Program-made: the position numbers and the translations under genes
Assembly: GCA_034522155.1 (NCBI GenBank)
Contig: JAXHLP010000013.1
Location: 1-64,000, forward strand
Direction: 5' to 3'
Source: Salinilacustrithrix sp034522155
GTDB taxonomy: Bacteria; Actinomycetota; Acidimicrobiia; Acidimicrobiales; Salinilacustritrichaceae
Length of the DNA stretch: 64,000 bases
Part shown: piece after piece, positions 16,972 through 27,801 of the stretch
How positions within the stretch are numbered: the stretch's first letter is position 1
Layout: each line of letters opens with the position of its first letter
Notes under the pieces: model-generated
The model's input: only the letters and a program-made list of their open reading frames with translations
What the model was told of the DNA's origin: nothing
Databases searched by the model: none

Positions 16972-18040
16972 AGGCATAACGGTCGAGGATGGACGACTCG
17001 GCGAGACGGGACAGCCCATCCTTGATGGCCCGGGCCCGCAGCTCGCCCACCCCCTCGACGTCGTCGAGATCGTCGATGGTGGCGCGCATGACCTTCTGCA
17101 ACGACCCGAACCGCTCGATGATGGCCTCGGTGATGCTCTCGGGCAGGCGGGGGATGCGCGACAGGAGCCGGTACCCACGAGGCTGGACCGAGGCGTCGAG
17201 GTCGATGCCGCCGGGAAGGTGCAGCATCTCGCCGACCGCACGGAGGTCGAGCAGGTCGTCGGTGCCGAGCTCGCCCAGCTCGTCGAGCGCCTCCTCGATG
17301 TGCCACGACTGCTCCTCGTGGAAGTAGTCCTTGAGGACGAGGGTCCGGTCGTCCTCGACCCCGCCGAGCAGCTCGTCGAGCTGGAGCTTGATGAGCCGGC
17401 CGTCGGTGCCGAGCTCGACGATGGCCGACGACAGCTCGTCGGCGATGCGGGCCACCATCTCGGTGCGCTGCAGCACGGTGACCACGTCGCGGACGGTGAC
17501 GAGGTCCTCGACCTCGAGGGCCGACAGCGACGCGCTGACGTCGTCGAGACGGGTGCGGTAGCGCTCGAGGGTCTGCAGCGCCTGGTTGGCCCGGCTCAGC
17601 AGGATCGGGATGGGTTGGAGCGGGTGCTTCTCGTCGCCGACGTACACCGAGATCACCTGCTGGTCCTCGGAGACCGAGACGACGGTGACGTCGATCGAGC
17701 GGGCGACCCGCTCGGCGGTCCGGTGCCGTGTGCCGGTCTCGGAGGTGGGCACGTTGGGGTTGGGGACGAGGTGGACGTTGGCCCGGGCGATCCGTGTGGC
17801 GTCGGGAGCGAGGATGATGGCGCCGTCGGTCTTGGCCAGCTCGGACAGCCGCTGCGGGCTGAACGCGGCGTCGAGCAGGAACCCGCCCGAGCAGATGTTG
17901 AGCACCTCGGGCCCGTCGCCCACCACGATGAGCGCGCCCTTCTCGGCCTGCAGGATGCGGTCGAGGCCTTCTCGCAGCGGCGCGCCCGGCGCCACGAAGG
18001 TCAGGGCCGCGAGCATCTCCGATGAGGTTCTGGACGCCAC
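16970..18040 (-). CDS. disA: DNA integrity scanning diadenylate cyclase DisA
   Basis: A 356-residue c-di-AMP synthase that couples DNA-structure sensing to second-messenger production. The N-terminal DAC domain has both catalytic motifs: KTDGAIILAP near residue 72 and TGTRHRTAER near 103-110. A helical linker follows, then a C-terminal HhH DNA-binding domain (IDDLDDVEGVGELRARAIKDG). Length matches the octameric family. The GTG start at 18040 is the conventional choice; an ATG at 18016 is possible. It lies nine bases downstream of radA, and the radA-disA pair is conserved in actinobacteria and Bacillus. RadA is known to inhibit DisA in other species. Confidence 0.96.
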   Translation of the reverse strand: MASRTSSEMLAALTFVAPGAPLREGLDRILQAEKGALIVVGDGPEVLNICSGGFLLDAAFSPQRLSELAKTDGAIILAPDATRIARANVHLVPNPNVPTSETGTRHRTAERVARSIDVTVVSVSEDQQVISVYVGDEKHPLQPIPILLSRANQALQTLERYRTRLDDVSASLSALEVEDLVTVRDVVTVLQRTEMVARIADELSSAIVELGTDGRLIKLQLDELLGGVEDDRTLVLKDYFHEEQSWHIEEALDELGELGTDDLLDLRAVGEMLHLPGGIDLDASVQPRGYRLLSRIPRLPESITEAIIERFGSLQKVMRATIDDLDDVEGVGELRARAIKDGLSRLAESSILDRYA

Positions 18041-18049
18041 GGTTGGATG

Positions 18050-19486
18050 TTACCCGGCACCGGCGAGTCGGGCCCGGGGTCGTTCGGACAGACCAACAGC
18101 TTCGATCGCCTCGACCAGGTCGGAGGCGCGCACCGCCCGGCACGACGCCGGGGGTTCGGGCGCACGCTCGGGGACGAGCACCCGCCCGTACCCGAGCCGG
18201 GCCGCCTCGGCCATGCGACGCTCGAGGTGACCCACCTGGCGGAGCTCGCCGGCGAGGCCGATCTCGCCGCAAACGACCAGATCGGCCGGGACCCCGATAC
18301 CGGTGACGGCGGAGGTCACCGCCAGCGCCACGCCGAGATCGACGGCGGGTTCGGCTGTCCGGACCCCGCCCGCGAGCGTGACCCAGACGTCGAGGCCTGA
18401 CACGCAGACGCCGGCCCGCTGCTCGAGCACGGCCAACAGCATGCCGAGTCGGCCGCCGTCGACCCCCTGGGTCTGGCGCCGGGGTGCTGGCAGGTTGGAC
18501 GGCGCCAGCAGCGCCTGGACCTCGACCAGCAGCGGGCGCCCACCGTCGAGCACCGGCACCACGACCGACCCGGCCGTGCCGGTGCGCCGGTCGGCGAGGA
18601 ACAGGGCGCTGGGGTCGTCGACGTCGACCAGGCCCGTGCCGGTCATCTCGAACACCCCGAGCTCGCCGGTGCCGCCGTGGCGGTGCTTGACGGCGCGCAG
18701 GAGGCGGAGCGCGTGGTGCCGGTCGCCCTCGAAGGACAGCACGGTGTCGACGAGGTGCTCGAGCACCCGGGGGCCGGCGAGGCCGCCGTCCTTGGTGACG
18801 TGACCGACGAGGACCACCGCGGTGCCGCGGGCCCGGGCCTCGAGCACCAGCCGGTGGGCACAGGCGCGCACCTGGGCCACCGACCCCGGGGCCGACGACA
18901 GCGCGGGGTCGTGGAGGGTCTGGATCGAGTCGACCACCACGAAGGCCGGCTCGACGTCGTCGAGGTGGCCGACCACGGCGTCGAGGTCGGTGTCGGCCGC
19001 CAGCCACACGTCGTCGGGCAGGTCGCCGAGGCGGTCGGCCCGGGCGCGTACCTGCTCGGCCGACTCCTCGGCGCTCAGGTACAAGGCCGGCGCGCCGGGC
19101 CGGGCCGAGCCCGCGGCCGCCTGCAACAGCAGGGTCGACTTGCCGATGCCGGGCTCGCCGCCGAGGAGCGTGACCGAGCCCGGGACGAGCCCGCCCGACA
19201 GGACGCGGTCGAGCTCACCCACACCGGTGGGTGTGGGTGCGACCGGTCGGTCGGCCACCTCACCGATCGGGCGCGCCGGAGTCCGGGGGCGGGCGGCCAG
19301 CACGGCGGGGGCTACGGCCTCTTCCACGAGGGTGTTCCACTCGCCGCAGTCGGGACACCGGCCGGCCCACACCGGCGAGGTCGCGCCGCACTCGCCGCAG
19401 CGGAAGCAGGTGCGCGGCCGTGTTGTCTTCCTCTGGGCGGGCCTCTTCGGGGCCGGCTTCTTCGGAGATCGGGTCGTCGATTGCAC
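18050..19486 (-). CDS. radA: DNA repair protein RadA/Sms
   Basis: A 478-residue branch-migration helicase for recombination intermediates. A four-Cys zinc finger (CFRCGECG ... GRCPDCG) is at residues 25-50. A RecA-like ATPase follows with Walker A GGEPGIGKST and Walker B VVVDSIQTL, then a Lon-protease-like domain. The RadA signature usually written KNRFG reads KHRHG here (in RAVKHRHGGTGELGVFEM), an unusual variant. The GTG at 19486 gives the expected family length and a basic N-terminal tail. It begins nine bases upstream of disA, and both are read as one unit. Confidence 0.95.
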   Translation of the reverse strand: MQSTTRSPKKPAPKRPAQRKTTRPRTCFRCGECGATSPVWAGRCPDCGEWNTLVEEAVAPAVLAARPRTPARPIGEVADRPVAPTPTGVGELDRVLSGGLVPGSVTLLGGEPGIGKSTLLLQAAAGSARPGAPALYLSAEESAEQVRARADRLGDLPDDVWLAADTDLDAVVGHLDDVEPAFVVVDSIQTLHDPALSSAPGSVAQVRACAHRLVLEARARGTAVVLVGHVTKDGGLAGPRVLEHLVDTVLSFEGDRHHALRLLRAVKHRHGGTGELGVFEMTGTGLVDVDDPSALFLADRRTGTAGSVVVPVLDGGRPLLVEVQALLAPSNLPAPRRQTQGVDGGRLGMLLAVLEQRAGVCVSGLDVWVTLAGGVRTAEPAVDLGVALAVTSAVTGIGVPADLVVCGEIGLAGELRQVGHLERRMAEAARLGYGRVLVPERAPEPPASCRAVRASDLVEAIEAVGLSERPRARLAGAG

Positions 19487-19493
19487 CCGGTCA

Positions 19494-19919
19494 TCATCCC
19501 CGCGGGGTCTGACGAGAACCCCGAGGACTTCCCGGCGGGAAGAACTCGGTGGTCCGCACGACGAGCAGGCTCGTCGGCAGGTGGTGCGACAGCTTGTTGG
19601 GCACCGCACCGATCCCCAGGAACCGGGTGAGCCCGGTCATCCCCCGGTTGCCCACCACGACCAGGTCGTAACGGCCCCGCCGTGCCGTGTCGATGAGGGC
19701 CGAAACGGGGTCGGCATCGACCACGAGGGTCTCGATGTCGACGCCGGCGTCGGCGTGTGCGCCCTTGGCGTCGTCGACCACGGCCTGGCCCTTCGCCCCC
19801 CGGCCCGCGGTCATGATCGTCAACCGTCCGCCGCCCATCCGGGCGAGCTGCACGGCCCGCTCGACCGCCTGCGCGGCGGTCTTCGAGCCATCGGTCCCCA
19901 CGATGATGCGCTCGTACAC
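19494..19919 (-). CDS. universal stress protein UspA family
   Basis: A 141-residue single-domain Usp. It starts with YERIIVGTDGSKTAAQAVER and ends with LVVVGNRGMTGLTRFLG followed by the SLLVVR strand. The GxxGx9G-type loop of ATP-binding Usps is partly kept; the usual Ser/Thr after it is replaced by Ala-Val-Pro-Asn, so nucleotide binding is plausible but not assured. The GTG at 19919 follows a TACCCT hexamer six bases away and no ribosome binding site, consistent with a leaderless mRNA. It lies just upstream of radA but is likely transcribed from its own promoter. The physiological trigger is unknown. Confidence 0.88.
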   Translation of the reverse strand: MYERIIVGTDGSKTAAQAVERAVQLARMGGGRLTIMTAGRGAKGQAVVDDAKGAHADAGVDIETLVVDADPVSALIDTARRGRYDLVVVGNRGMTGLTRFLGIGAVPNKLSHHLPTSLLVVRTTEFFPPGSPRGSRQTPRG

Positions 19920-19925
19920 GTCATG

Positions 19926-19931
19926 AGGGTA
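19926..19931 (-). promoter_or_regulatory. -10-like box TACCCT of the usp gene
   Basis: On the minus strand TACCCT lies six bases before the GTG at 19919. That spacing puts transcription initiation on or next to the start codon. Confidence 0.45.
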
Positions 19932-19992
19932 GGGCGCGGCGATGCGAGGCGACGATGACCGGACGGGAGGCGGGCGTGACACGATTGGGGGC

Positions 19993-20526
19993 GTGGCCAT
20001 CGATCCCCTGCGCGCCATCCGCGACATCGCCCTCGCCTTCCCCGAGGCCACCGAGAAGCAAACCTGGGGGCACCCCACCTTCCGCGTGCGCGACAAGATC
20101 TTCGTGAGCTACGGCACTGACGACGACGGGCATTCCGTGGTGACGATGAAGGCGGCGCCGGGCGAACAGGAGAGCCTGCTCGCCGAGGGCGACCCGTTCT
20201 TCTCCCCGAAGTACGTGGGGGCCAAGGGCTGGATCGGCGTGAGGATCGACGAGGAGACCGACTGGCGCGAGATCGCCGAGTTGGTCGTCGACTCCTACCG
20301 CGAGATCGCGCCCAAGTCGCTGTCGGTGGGCATCGGCATCCGTCCGGCGGGCCGGTCGAAGGCCGCCGCGGCCGTGGTCAACGTCGGCAACGTGATCGGC
20401 GAGCTCATCGAGGGCAAGCCCCCGAAGGACGAGGTCGTGGCCGAGCAGCAGGCCGACGACGACCTCGACGACGGCGAGCTGCTCGACCTCGAGTTCGACT
20501 TCCCCGACGGCGAGCCCAACAACTAG
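19993..20526 (+). CDS. MmcQ/YjbR family protein with acidic C-terminal tail
   Basis: A 177-residue protein. Residues of about 1-115 match the YjbR/MmcQ fold: EKQTWGHPTFRVRDKIFVS, a MKAAPGEQESLL helix, and KGWIGVRIDEETDWREIAELVVDSYR. This double-wing-like fold is seen in proteins of unknown biochemical role. The last 60 residues are not part of the domain and become strongly acidic (QQADDDLDDGELLDLEFDF). The GTG at 19993 is preferred because the domain begins there; the frame upstream is Arg/Gly-rich. It is divergent from usp and convergent with clpC. Function unknown. Confidence 0.8.
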   Translation: MAIDPLRAIRDIALAFPEATEKQTWGHPTFRVRDKIFVSYGTDDDGHSVVTMKAAPGEQESLLAEGDPFFSPKYVGAKGWIGVRIDEETDWREIAELVVDSYREIAPKSLSVGIGIRPAGRSKAAAAVVNVGNVIGELIEGKPPKDEVVAEQQADDDLDDGELLDLEFDFPDGEPNN

Positions 20527-20560
20527 CTGGGAGTTGTGAGGCCCTGCCGAACAACTCCAG
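20527..20560. terminator. putative bidirectional terminator between convergent genes
   Basis: CTGGGAGTTGT and ACAACTCCAG pair into a ten-base-pair stem with one bulged G and a 13-base loop, starting right after the stop codon of the YjbR gene. The clpC gene converges from the other side and ends at 20594. No long U-tract is present. Confidence 0.5.
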
Positions 20561-20593
20561 AAGCGAGGAGGCCCGCCAGGGCCGGCGAGCGGC

Positions 20594-23131
<2,538 letters not shown>

Positions 23132-23302
23132 GGTGCTGCCTCCCACCCGGGGTCCGGGTGTTCGTTCTCTCGGGGGCTCGTGGTCCCGAGTCTAACCCCG
23201 CCTGGCGTCGCTCCATCCCCCCGTCCCAACCCCGCGATCCGGCGATCCGTCGGGGCGCATGGCCGCTCGCCGGAGGACCCCGATAACCTTCTGCGGGCGC
23301 TC

Positions 23303-25159
23303 ATGCCATCCGATCACCCCTCGAACCTGCGGGGCATCCCGGGCGCACGGGCGTCTGGGCGCCGCCGACGCCGCTCTGGTCCCCGCCGGAGCGACCAGTT
23401 CCGCGCGCCGCTCATCGGCGATCCCCGCCGTCGCGAGATGGGCGACATCGGACCGAAGCGCCGCTTCCGCCGCAAGCAGGGCCCCAGGGCGTGGTCGCCG
23501 CGGCACCAGCCCCGCGGCATTCCGTGGTCGAGCCTGCTCATCGCCCTCGGGTTCGTCGCACTCGGCTTCTTCATCTGGCAGGAGTTCTGGGCCGCCACCC
23601 GGGTCGACGTCGTGGTCACGGGCATCGAGGACCAGGCCCAGCTCACCATGGACGAGGCGTCCGATCTCGACGTCCGCATCGACATCGAGCAGCTCGACCT
23701 CGAGGCCGGCGTGACGCCGACGTTGTTCTTCGATGGCGTCGAGGCGAGCGATGAGACCCACGAGGTGTCCCAGACCGGGATCACCTGGACCCCGGAACCG
23801 CTCGACGAGGGCGTCCACGAACTGGCCATGTCCATCGGCCGCCCGCTCCTCGACGACGCCCGGTTCACCTGGACCTTCAGGGTCGACGGCACGCCGCCGG
23901 TCATCGACGTCCAGTCACCACAGCCGCCCTCCCGAATCTGCACCCCGGTCAGCGTCACCGGAACGATCGAGCAGAATCTGGCCAGCTTCCAGGTCGACGG
24001 CGAAGACACCGGGGTCGACGAGGACGGGGCGTTCACCCTCGAGTACGACCGGGCGCCGATCGGCCCCGTGGTGCTGACCGCCGAGGACCAGGCCGGCAAC
24101 CGGGCCGCCGCCGAGATCGTCTTCCCGGTGGAGTACCCCTCGACCCAGGGCATCCACGTCACCGCGGCAGCATGGGGCTACGACCCGCTTCGCGAGCACG
24201 TGCTCGAGATGGTCGACGCGGGCAAGGTCTCGGCCGTCGAGCTCGACATCAAGGACGAGGGCGGCGTCGTGGGCTACGACACCGATGTCGAGCTCGCCCA
24301 CGAGATCGGCGCGGTCCGACAGGAATTCGTACTCGAGGACGCGGTCGAGACCCTCAAGAACAAGGGTGTCCGGGTCATCGGGCGCATCGTCGCCTTCCGC
24401 GACGCGCCCCTCGCCAGCTGGGCCGCCGAGAACGGCCACATGGACTACGTGATCCAGGACGAGCAGGGCAACCTCCTGTCGAGCTACGGCGGGTTCACCA
24501 GCGTGGCCAACGCGGACGTGCGCCAGTACAACATCGACCTCGCCATCGAGGCAGTGGACCGGGGTGTCGACGAGATCCTGTGGGACTACGTACGCCGGCC
24601 CGAGGGTGACATCGAAGCCATGCACTTCCCCGGCATGCAGGTTCCCGACGACAGCCCCGAGGCCGAGAAGCTCGCCGTGAACGACAACGTCGTGTCGTTC
24701 CTGGCCGAGTCCGGCCGGGAGATGCGCGACCGCTGCGTCTACCAGGGTGCCTCGCTCTTCGGGGTGGCCGCCCGCAACCCCGATGCCATCGGCCAGCCCG
24801 TGCCCGCCATCGCACGCCACGTCGATTACATCGCGCCGATGCTCTATCCGTCGCACTGGGTGCGGGGGGAGTACCGCGTCGACCACCCCAACGCCCAGCC
24901 CTACGACATCGTCGAGAAGTCACTCGCCGACTTCCAGCGCAAGGCCGCCGGTTCGGGCGTGGCGTTCAACCTGTGGGTCCAGGACTTCTCCATCGGCATC
25001 CCCTACGGACCCGAGGAGGTCCGGGCCCAGATCGAGGCGGCCAGCGACCTCGGTGTCGACAACTGGCTGCTCTGGAACGCCACGGTCCGCTACACACCCG
25101 ACGCCATCACCACCGACATGGTCGACCGACCCGATGGCTCGGAGCGCCCCAGCGCGTAG
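23303..25159 (+). CDS. membrane-anchored putative glycoside hydrolase (DUF4015-like)
   Basis: A 618-residue protein predicted to sit on the outside of the membrane. The first 75 residues are Arg-rich and cytoplasmic, then IPWSSLLIALGFVALGFFIW forms one membrane helix. Residues of about 100-280 look like beta-sandwich domains. The C-terminal 330 residues resemble the DUF4015 TIM-barrel glycoside hydrolase family: GIHVTAAAWGY, AVELDIKDEGG, EILWDYVRRPEGD and YIAPMLYPSHW. Asp and Glu in these strands are candidate acids. The start is uncertain: ATG 23303 follows a GATAAC hexamer, while ATG 23438 would shorten the Arg-rich tail. It is divergent from clpC. The polysaccharide substrate is unknown. 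Confidence 0.8.
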   Translation: MPSDHPSNLRGIPGARASGRRRRRSGPRRSDQFRAPLIGDPRRREMGDIGPKRRFRRKQGPRAWSPRHQPRGIPWSSLLIALGFVALGFFIWQEFWAATRVDVVVTGIEDQAQLTMDEASDLDVRIDIEQLDLEAGVTPTLFFDGVEASDETHEVSQTGITWTPEPLDEGVHELAMSIGRPLLDDARFTWTFRVDGTPPVIDVQSPQPPSRICTPVSVTGTIEQNLASFQVDGEDTGVDEDGAFTLEYDRAPIGPVVLTAEDQAGNRAAAEIVFPVEYPSTQGIHVTAAAWGYDPLREHVLEMVDAGKVSAVELDIKDEGGVVGYDTDVELAHEIGAVRQEFVLEDAVETLKNKGVRVIGRIVAFRDAPLASWAAENGHMDYVIQDEQGNLLSSYGGFTSVANADVRQYNIDLAIEAVDRGVDEILWDYVRRPEGDIEAMHFPGMQVPDDSPEAEKLAVNDNVVSFLAESGREMRDRCVYQGASLFGVAARNPDAIGQPVPAIARHVDYIAPMLYPSHWVRGEYRVDHPNAQPYDIVEKSLADFQRKAAGSGVAFNLWVQDFSIGIPYGPEEVRAQIEAASDLGVDNWLLWNATVRYTPDAITTDMVDRPDGSERPSA

Positions 25160-25181
25160 CGCTGGCGTGGGAGCGCGCCGA

Positions 25182-25187
25182 TAGCCT
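25182..25187 (+). promoter_or_regulatory. -10-like box TAGCCT of the polyprenyl synthase gene
   Basis: TAGCCT is followed by CGGCCC and the ATG at 25194, a six-base spacing. The arrangement is almost identical to TATCCT-CGGCCC-ATG at the epimerase gene (58634). No ribosome binding site is present. Confidence 0.5.
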
Positions 25188-25193
25188 CGGCCC

Positions 25194-26186
25194 ATGCCGA
25201 ACCCGCTCCTGTCCTTCCCCGGGGCTGACGGGCATCTGGCGATGATCGACGAGCGGCTGCTGGCCAGCGTCACCACCGACGACGACCAGCTCACGGAGAT
25301 GACCTCGCACCTCATCCGGGCGGGCGGCAAGCGGCTCCGTCCGATGCTCGGCGTGCTGGCGGCGGCGAGCGGTGGATCCGCGATCGACACCGCGGTCACC
25401 GTCGACGTGATCGACGGGGGCGTGGCCGTCGAACTGGTCCAGGTCGGCTCGCTCTACCACGACGATGTGATCGACGAGGCCGACTCCCGACGCGGGGTCG
25501 AGTCGGTGAACGTGCGCTGGAACAACCTGACCGCGATCCTCGCCGGCGACTTCCTGCTGGCCAAGGCCTCGGAGATCGCGGCGTCGCTCGGCACCGAGGT
25601 GGCGGCGCTGCTGGCCCAAACCATCGGACGGCTGTGCCAGGGCGAGATCCTCGAGCTGCGCCACGTCTACTCCACCGACCGCACCGAAGACGCCTACCTC
25701 GCCGCGATCGCGGGCAAGACCGCCGCGCTCTACGCGACGGCGTGCCGCATCGGCGCCATCGTCGCCGGGCTCCCCCGTCCCCAGATCGACGCGCTGACCG
25801 GCTACGGGCGGTCGTTCGGCATGGCCTTCCAGCTCGTCGACGACGTACTCGACCTGGTGTCGACCGAGCAGCAGCTCGGCAAGCCGGCCGGTCACGACAT
25901 CACCGAGGGGGTCTACAACCTGCCCGTCCTCCGGGCGCTGCAGACCAGCAACGGCGACGAGCTGGCGTCCCTGCTCGGCTCACCCATCGACGGGGCCGAA
26001 CGCCAGCGGGCCCGCGATCTGGTGGTCGAATCGGGCGGGGTGGCCGAGACCATCGCCGAGGCCGAGCGGTTCGTCGACGATGCCAAGCGCGCGCTCGACG
26101 ACCTCGCATCCTCCGACGCCACGACGGTGCTGGCCGACGGCGCCGACCACCTCCTCACGATGGTGACCGCCGCCGCCTCGGGATAG
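25194..26186 (+). CDS. trans-isoprenyl (polyprenyl) diphosphate synthase
   Basis: A 330-residue prenyl chain elongation enzyme. The first Asp-rich motif is LYHDDVIDEADSRRG and the second is FQLVDDVLDLV; GGKRLRPML binds the isopentenyl diphosphate. The first motif is DDxxD. The residue five before it is Val or Gly rather than a bulky aromatic, which is compatible with a medium or long product such as the menaquinone side chain (the Rv0562/GrcC1 type), but chain length cannot be fixed from this. It probably uses IPP from the MEP pathway, two enzymes of which are encoded 10 kb away. The leaderless ATG is at 25194. Confidence 0.92.
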   Translation: MPNPLLSFPGADGHLAMIDERLLASVTTDDDQLTEMTSHLIRAGGKRLRPMLGVLAAASGGSAIDTAVTVDVIDGGVAVELVQVGSLYHDDVIDEADSRRGVESVNVRWNNLTAILAGDFLLAKASEIAASLGTEVAALLAQTIGRLCQGEILELRHVYSTDRTEDAYLAAIAGKTAALYATACRIGAIVAGLPRPQIDALTGYGRSFGMAFQLVDDVLDLVSTEQQLGKPAGHDITEGVYNLPVLRALQTSNGDELASLLGSPIDGAERQRARDLVVESGGVAETIAEAERFVDDAKRALDDLASSDATTVLADGADHLLTMVTAAASG

Positions 26187-26198
26187 ACGGACTCGGTC

Positions 26199-26426
26199 AT
26201 GGTCCACGACTCGCCCTTGGTACGGAGTTTGGTCCTCGGCCTCACCGCGTTCCGGGCCGCGTGCCTGGTGTTGGCTGGTCGCGCTCCTGCTCGAAGGCGG
26301 TGGCTGGTCACCCGACGAGGTGCTGGCGCGGGCGTCGACCATCTTCCTGTTCGTCATCGCCGGCACGTTCGCCGGCTACGCGGTCCGGCGAGCGCTACTC
26401 GGGACGGAGCGTGGGGAAGAGGATGA
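26199..26426 (+). pseudogene. possible frameshifted small membrane protein
   Basis: From the ATG at 26199 one frame reads VRSLVLGLTAFRAACLVLAG, a plausible membrane helix, and then becomes Arg-rich. A neighbouring frame, from about 26275, reads WLVALLLEGGGWSPDEVLAR and a second helix STIFLFVIAGTFAGYAVRRAL. Together they would make a two-helix protein of about 65 residues split by one indel. Neither frame has a clean stop before it enters the lysS antisense. I do not recognise a family. Confidence 0.35.
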
Positions 26427-27801
26427 CGTCGCGGATCGACTGGGTGTCGGTGAGCAGCATCACCAGCCGGTCGATGCCGACGCCGAGCCCGCCGGTGGGC
26501 GGCAGGCCGTAGTCCATGGCCCGCAGGTAGTCCTCGTCCAGGGGCATGGCCTCGTCGTCGCCGGCGGCAGATCGGCGGGCCTGGTCGGCGAACCGTTCAC
26601 GCTGGACGTCGGGGTCGGTCAGTTCGGAGAAGGCGTTGCACAACTCACGACCCGCGACGATGGCCTCGAACCGTTCGGTCACGCCCGGCTTCTCGCGGTG
26701 CGAGCGTGACAACGGAGAGACCTCCTCGGGGTACTCGGTGACGAAGATCGGGCCCCACAGCTGGGTCTCGGTGGTCTTCTCGTAGACCTCGAGGATCAGC
26801 TTGCCGGTGCCCCACGAGTCCTCGACCTCGACGCCGTGCTCCCGGGCGACGGCACGGATCTCGTCGATCGGCTGGTCGACGTCGAGCGCGACACCGATCG
26901 ACTGCTCGATGAGCTCGACCATCGTCGCCCGGCGCCACGGGGTGGCCAGATCGAGGTCGCGATTGTCGTAGGTGAGCGACGTGGTCCCGCAGACCTCGGT
27001 GGCGAGGTGGGCCACCAGCTCCTCGACCAGGACCATGATGTCGGTGTAGTCGGCGTAGGCCTCGTACAGCTCGAGCATCGTGAACTCCGGGTTGTGGCGG
27101 GTGGAGATGCCCTCGTTGCGGAACACCCGGCCGATCTCGAAGACCCGCTCGAAGCCGCCGACCACCAGCCGCTTGAGGAAGAGCTCGGGCGCGATGCGCA
27201 GCTTGAGGTCGACCTCCAGCGCGTTGTGGTGGGTCACGAACGGCTTGGCCGCCGCGCCGCCGGCCACGTGCTGGAGCACGGGCGTCTCGACCTCGACGAA
27301 GTCGCGGTCCTCGAGCCAGCGGCGCGTGAGCGACAGGATCCGGCTGCGGGTCCGCAACACCTCGGCCGCGTCGGGGTTGGCCCACAGGTCGGCGTAGCGC
27401 TGGCGGTAGCGGGTGTCGACGTCGTTGATGCCGTGCCACTTGTCGCCGAATCCCCGGCGAGCCTCGGCGAGCTGGACGAAGGAGCGGATCTTCACCGAGA
27501 GCTCGCCCCGCTTGGTCTTGACCACCTCGCCGGTCGCGCCGACCCAGTCGCCCAGGTTGAGGTGGACGAAGGCGTCGTAGCCCTCGAGCACCTTGGCCAG
27601 CGCGAACAGCTGGATCTCGGCGCCGCTCCCCTCGCGGAGGGTGGCGAACGCCAGCTTGCCCTGGTCGCGCAGCAGCATCACGCGGCCCGCGACGGTGACG
27701 GTGTGCTCGGTCTCCTCACCGTCGGCGAGCCCCGAGTACTGCTCGATCAGCTGGGCAACGTTGCCGTCGACGTCGAAGCGGTAGGGCGGGTCGAAGGTCA
27801 T
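26395..27801 (-). CDS. lysS: lysyl-tRNA synthetase, class II
   Basis: A 468-residue class II aminoacyl-tRNA synthetase. The N-terminal OB-fold (HTVTVAGRVMLLRDQGKLAF) reads the anticodon. The catalytic core has motif 1, motif 2 (FRNEGISTRHNPEFTMLELYEAY) and motif 3 (PPTGGLGVGIDRLVMLL). Length is slightly under the common 490-505, from a short N-terminus. The ATG at 27801 overlaps the coaX stop (ATGA). It is the last gene of nadC-ABC1-coaX-lysS. The order coaX then lysS is also found in M. tuberculosis (Rv3600c, Rv3598c). Essential for translation. Confidence 0.97.
   Translation of the reverse strand: MTFDPPYRFDVDGNVAQLIEQYSGLADGEETEHTVTVAGRVMLLRDQGKLAFATLREGSGAEIQLFALAKVLEGYDAFVHLNLGDWVGATGEVVKTKRGELSVKIRSFVQLAEARRGFGDKWHGINDVDTRYRQRYADLWANPDAAEVLRTRSRILSLTRRWLEDRDFVEVETPVLQHVAGGAAAKPFVTHHNALEVDLKLRIAPELFLKRLVVGGFERVFEIGRVFRNEGISTRHNPEFTMLELYEAYADYTDIMVLVEELVAHLATEVCGTTSLTYDNRDLDLATPWRRATMVELIEQSIGVALDVDQPIDEIRAVAREHGVEVEDSWGTGKLILEVYEKTTETQLWGPIFVTEYPEEVSPLSRSHREKPGVTERFEAIVAGRELCNAFSELTDPDVQRERFADQARRSAAGDDEAMPLDEDYLRAMDYGLPPTGGLGVGIDRLVMLLTDTQSIRDVILFPTLRPE

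Noticed and set aside
16197..19007. A minus-strand frame of 936 codons covering disA and radA.
   Set aside because: Only the last 221 codons encode a protein (the hydrolase); the rest is an Arg/Pro-rich out-of-frame reading of disA and radA.
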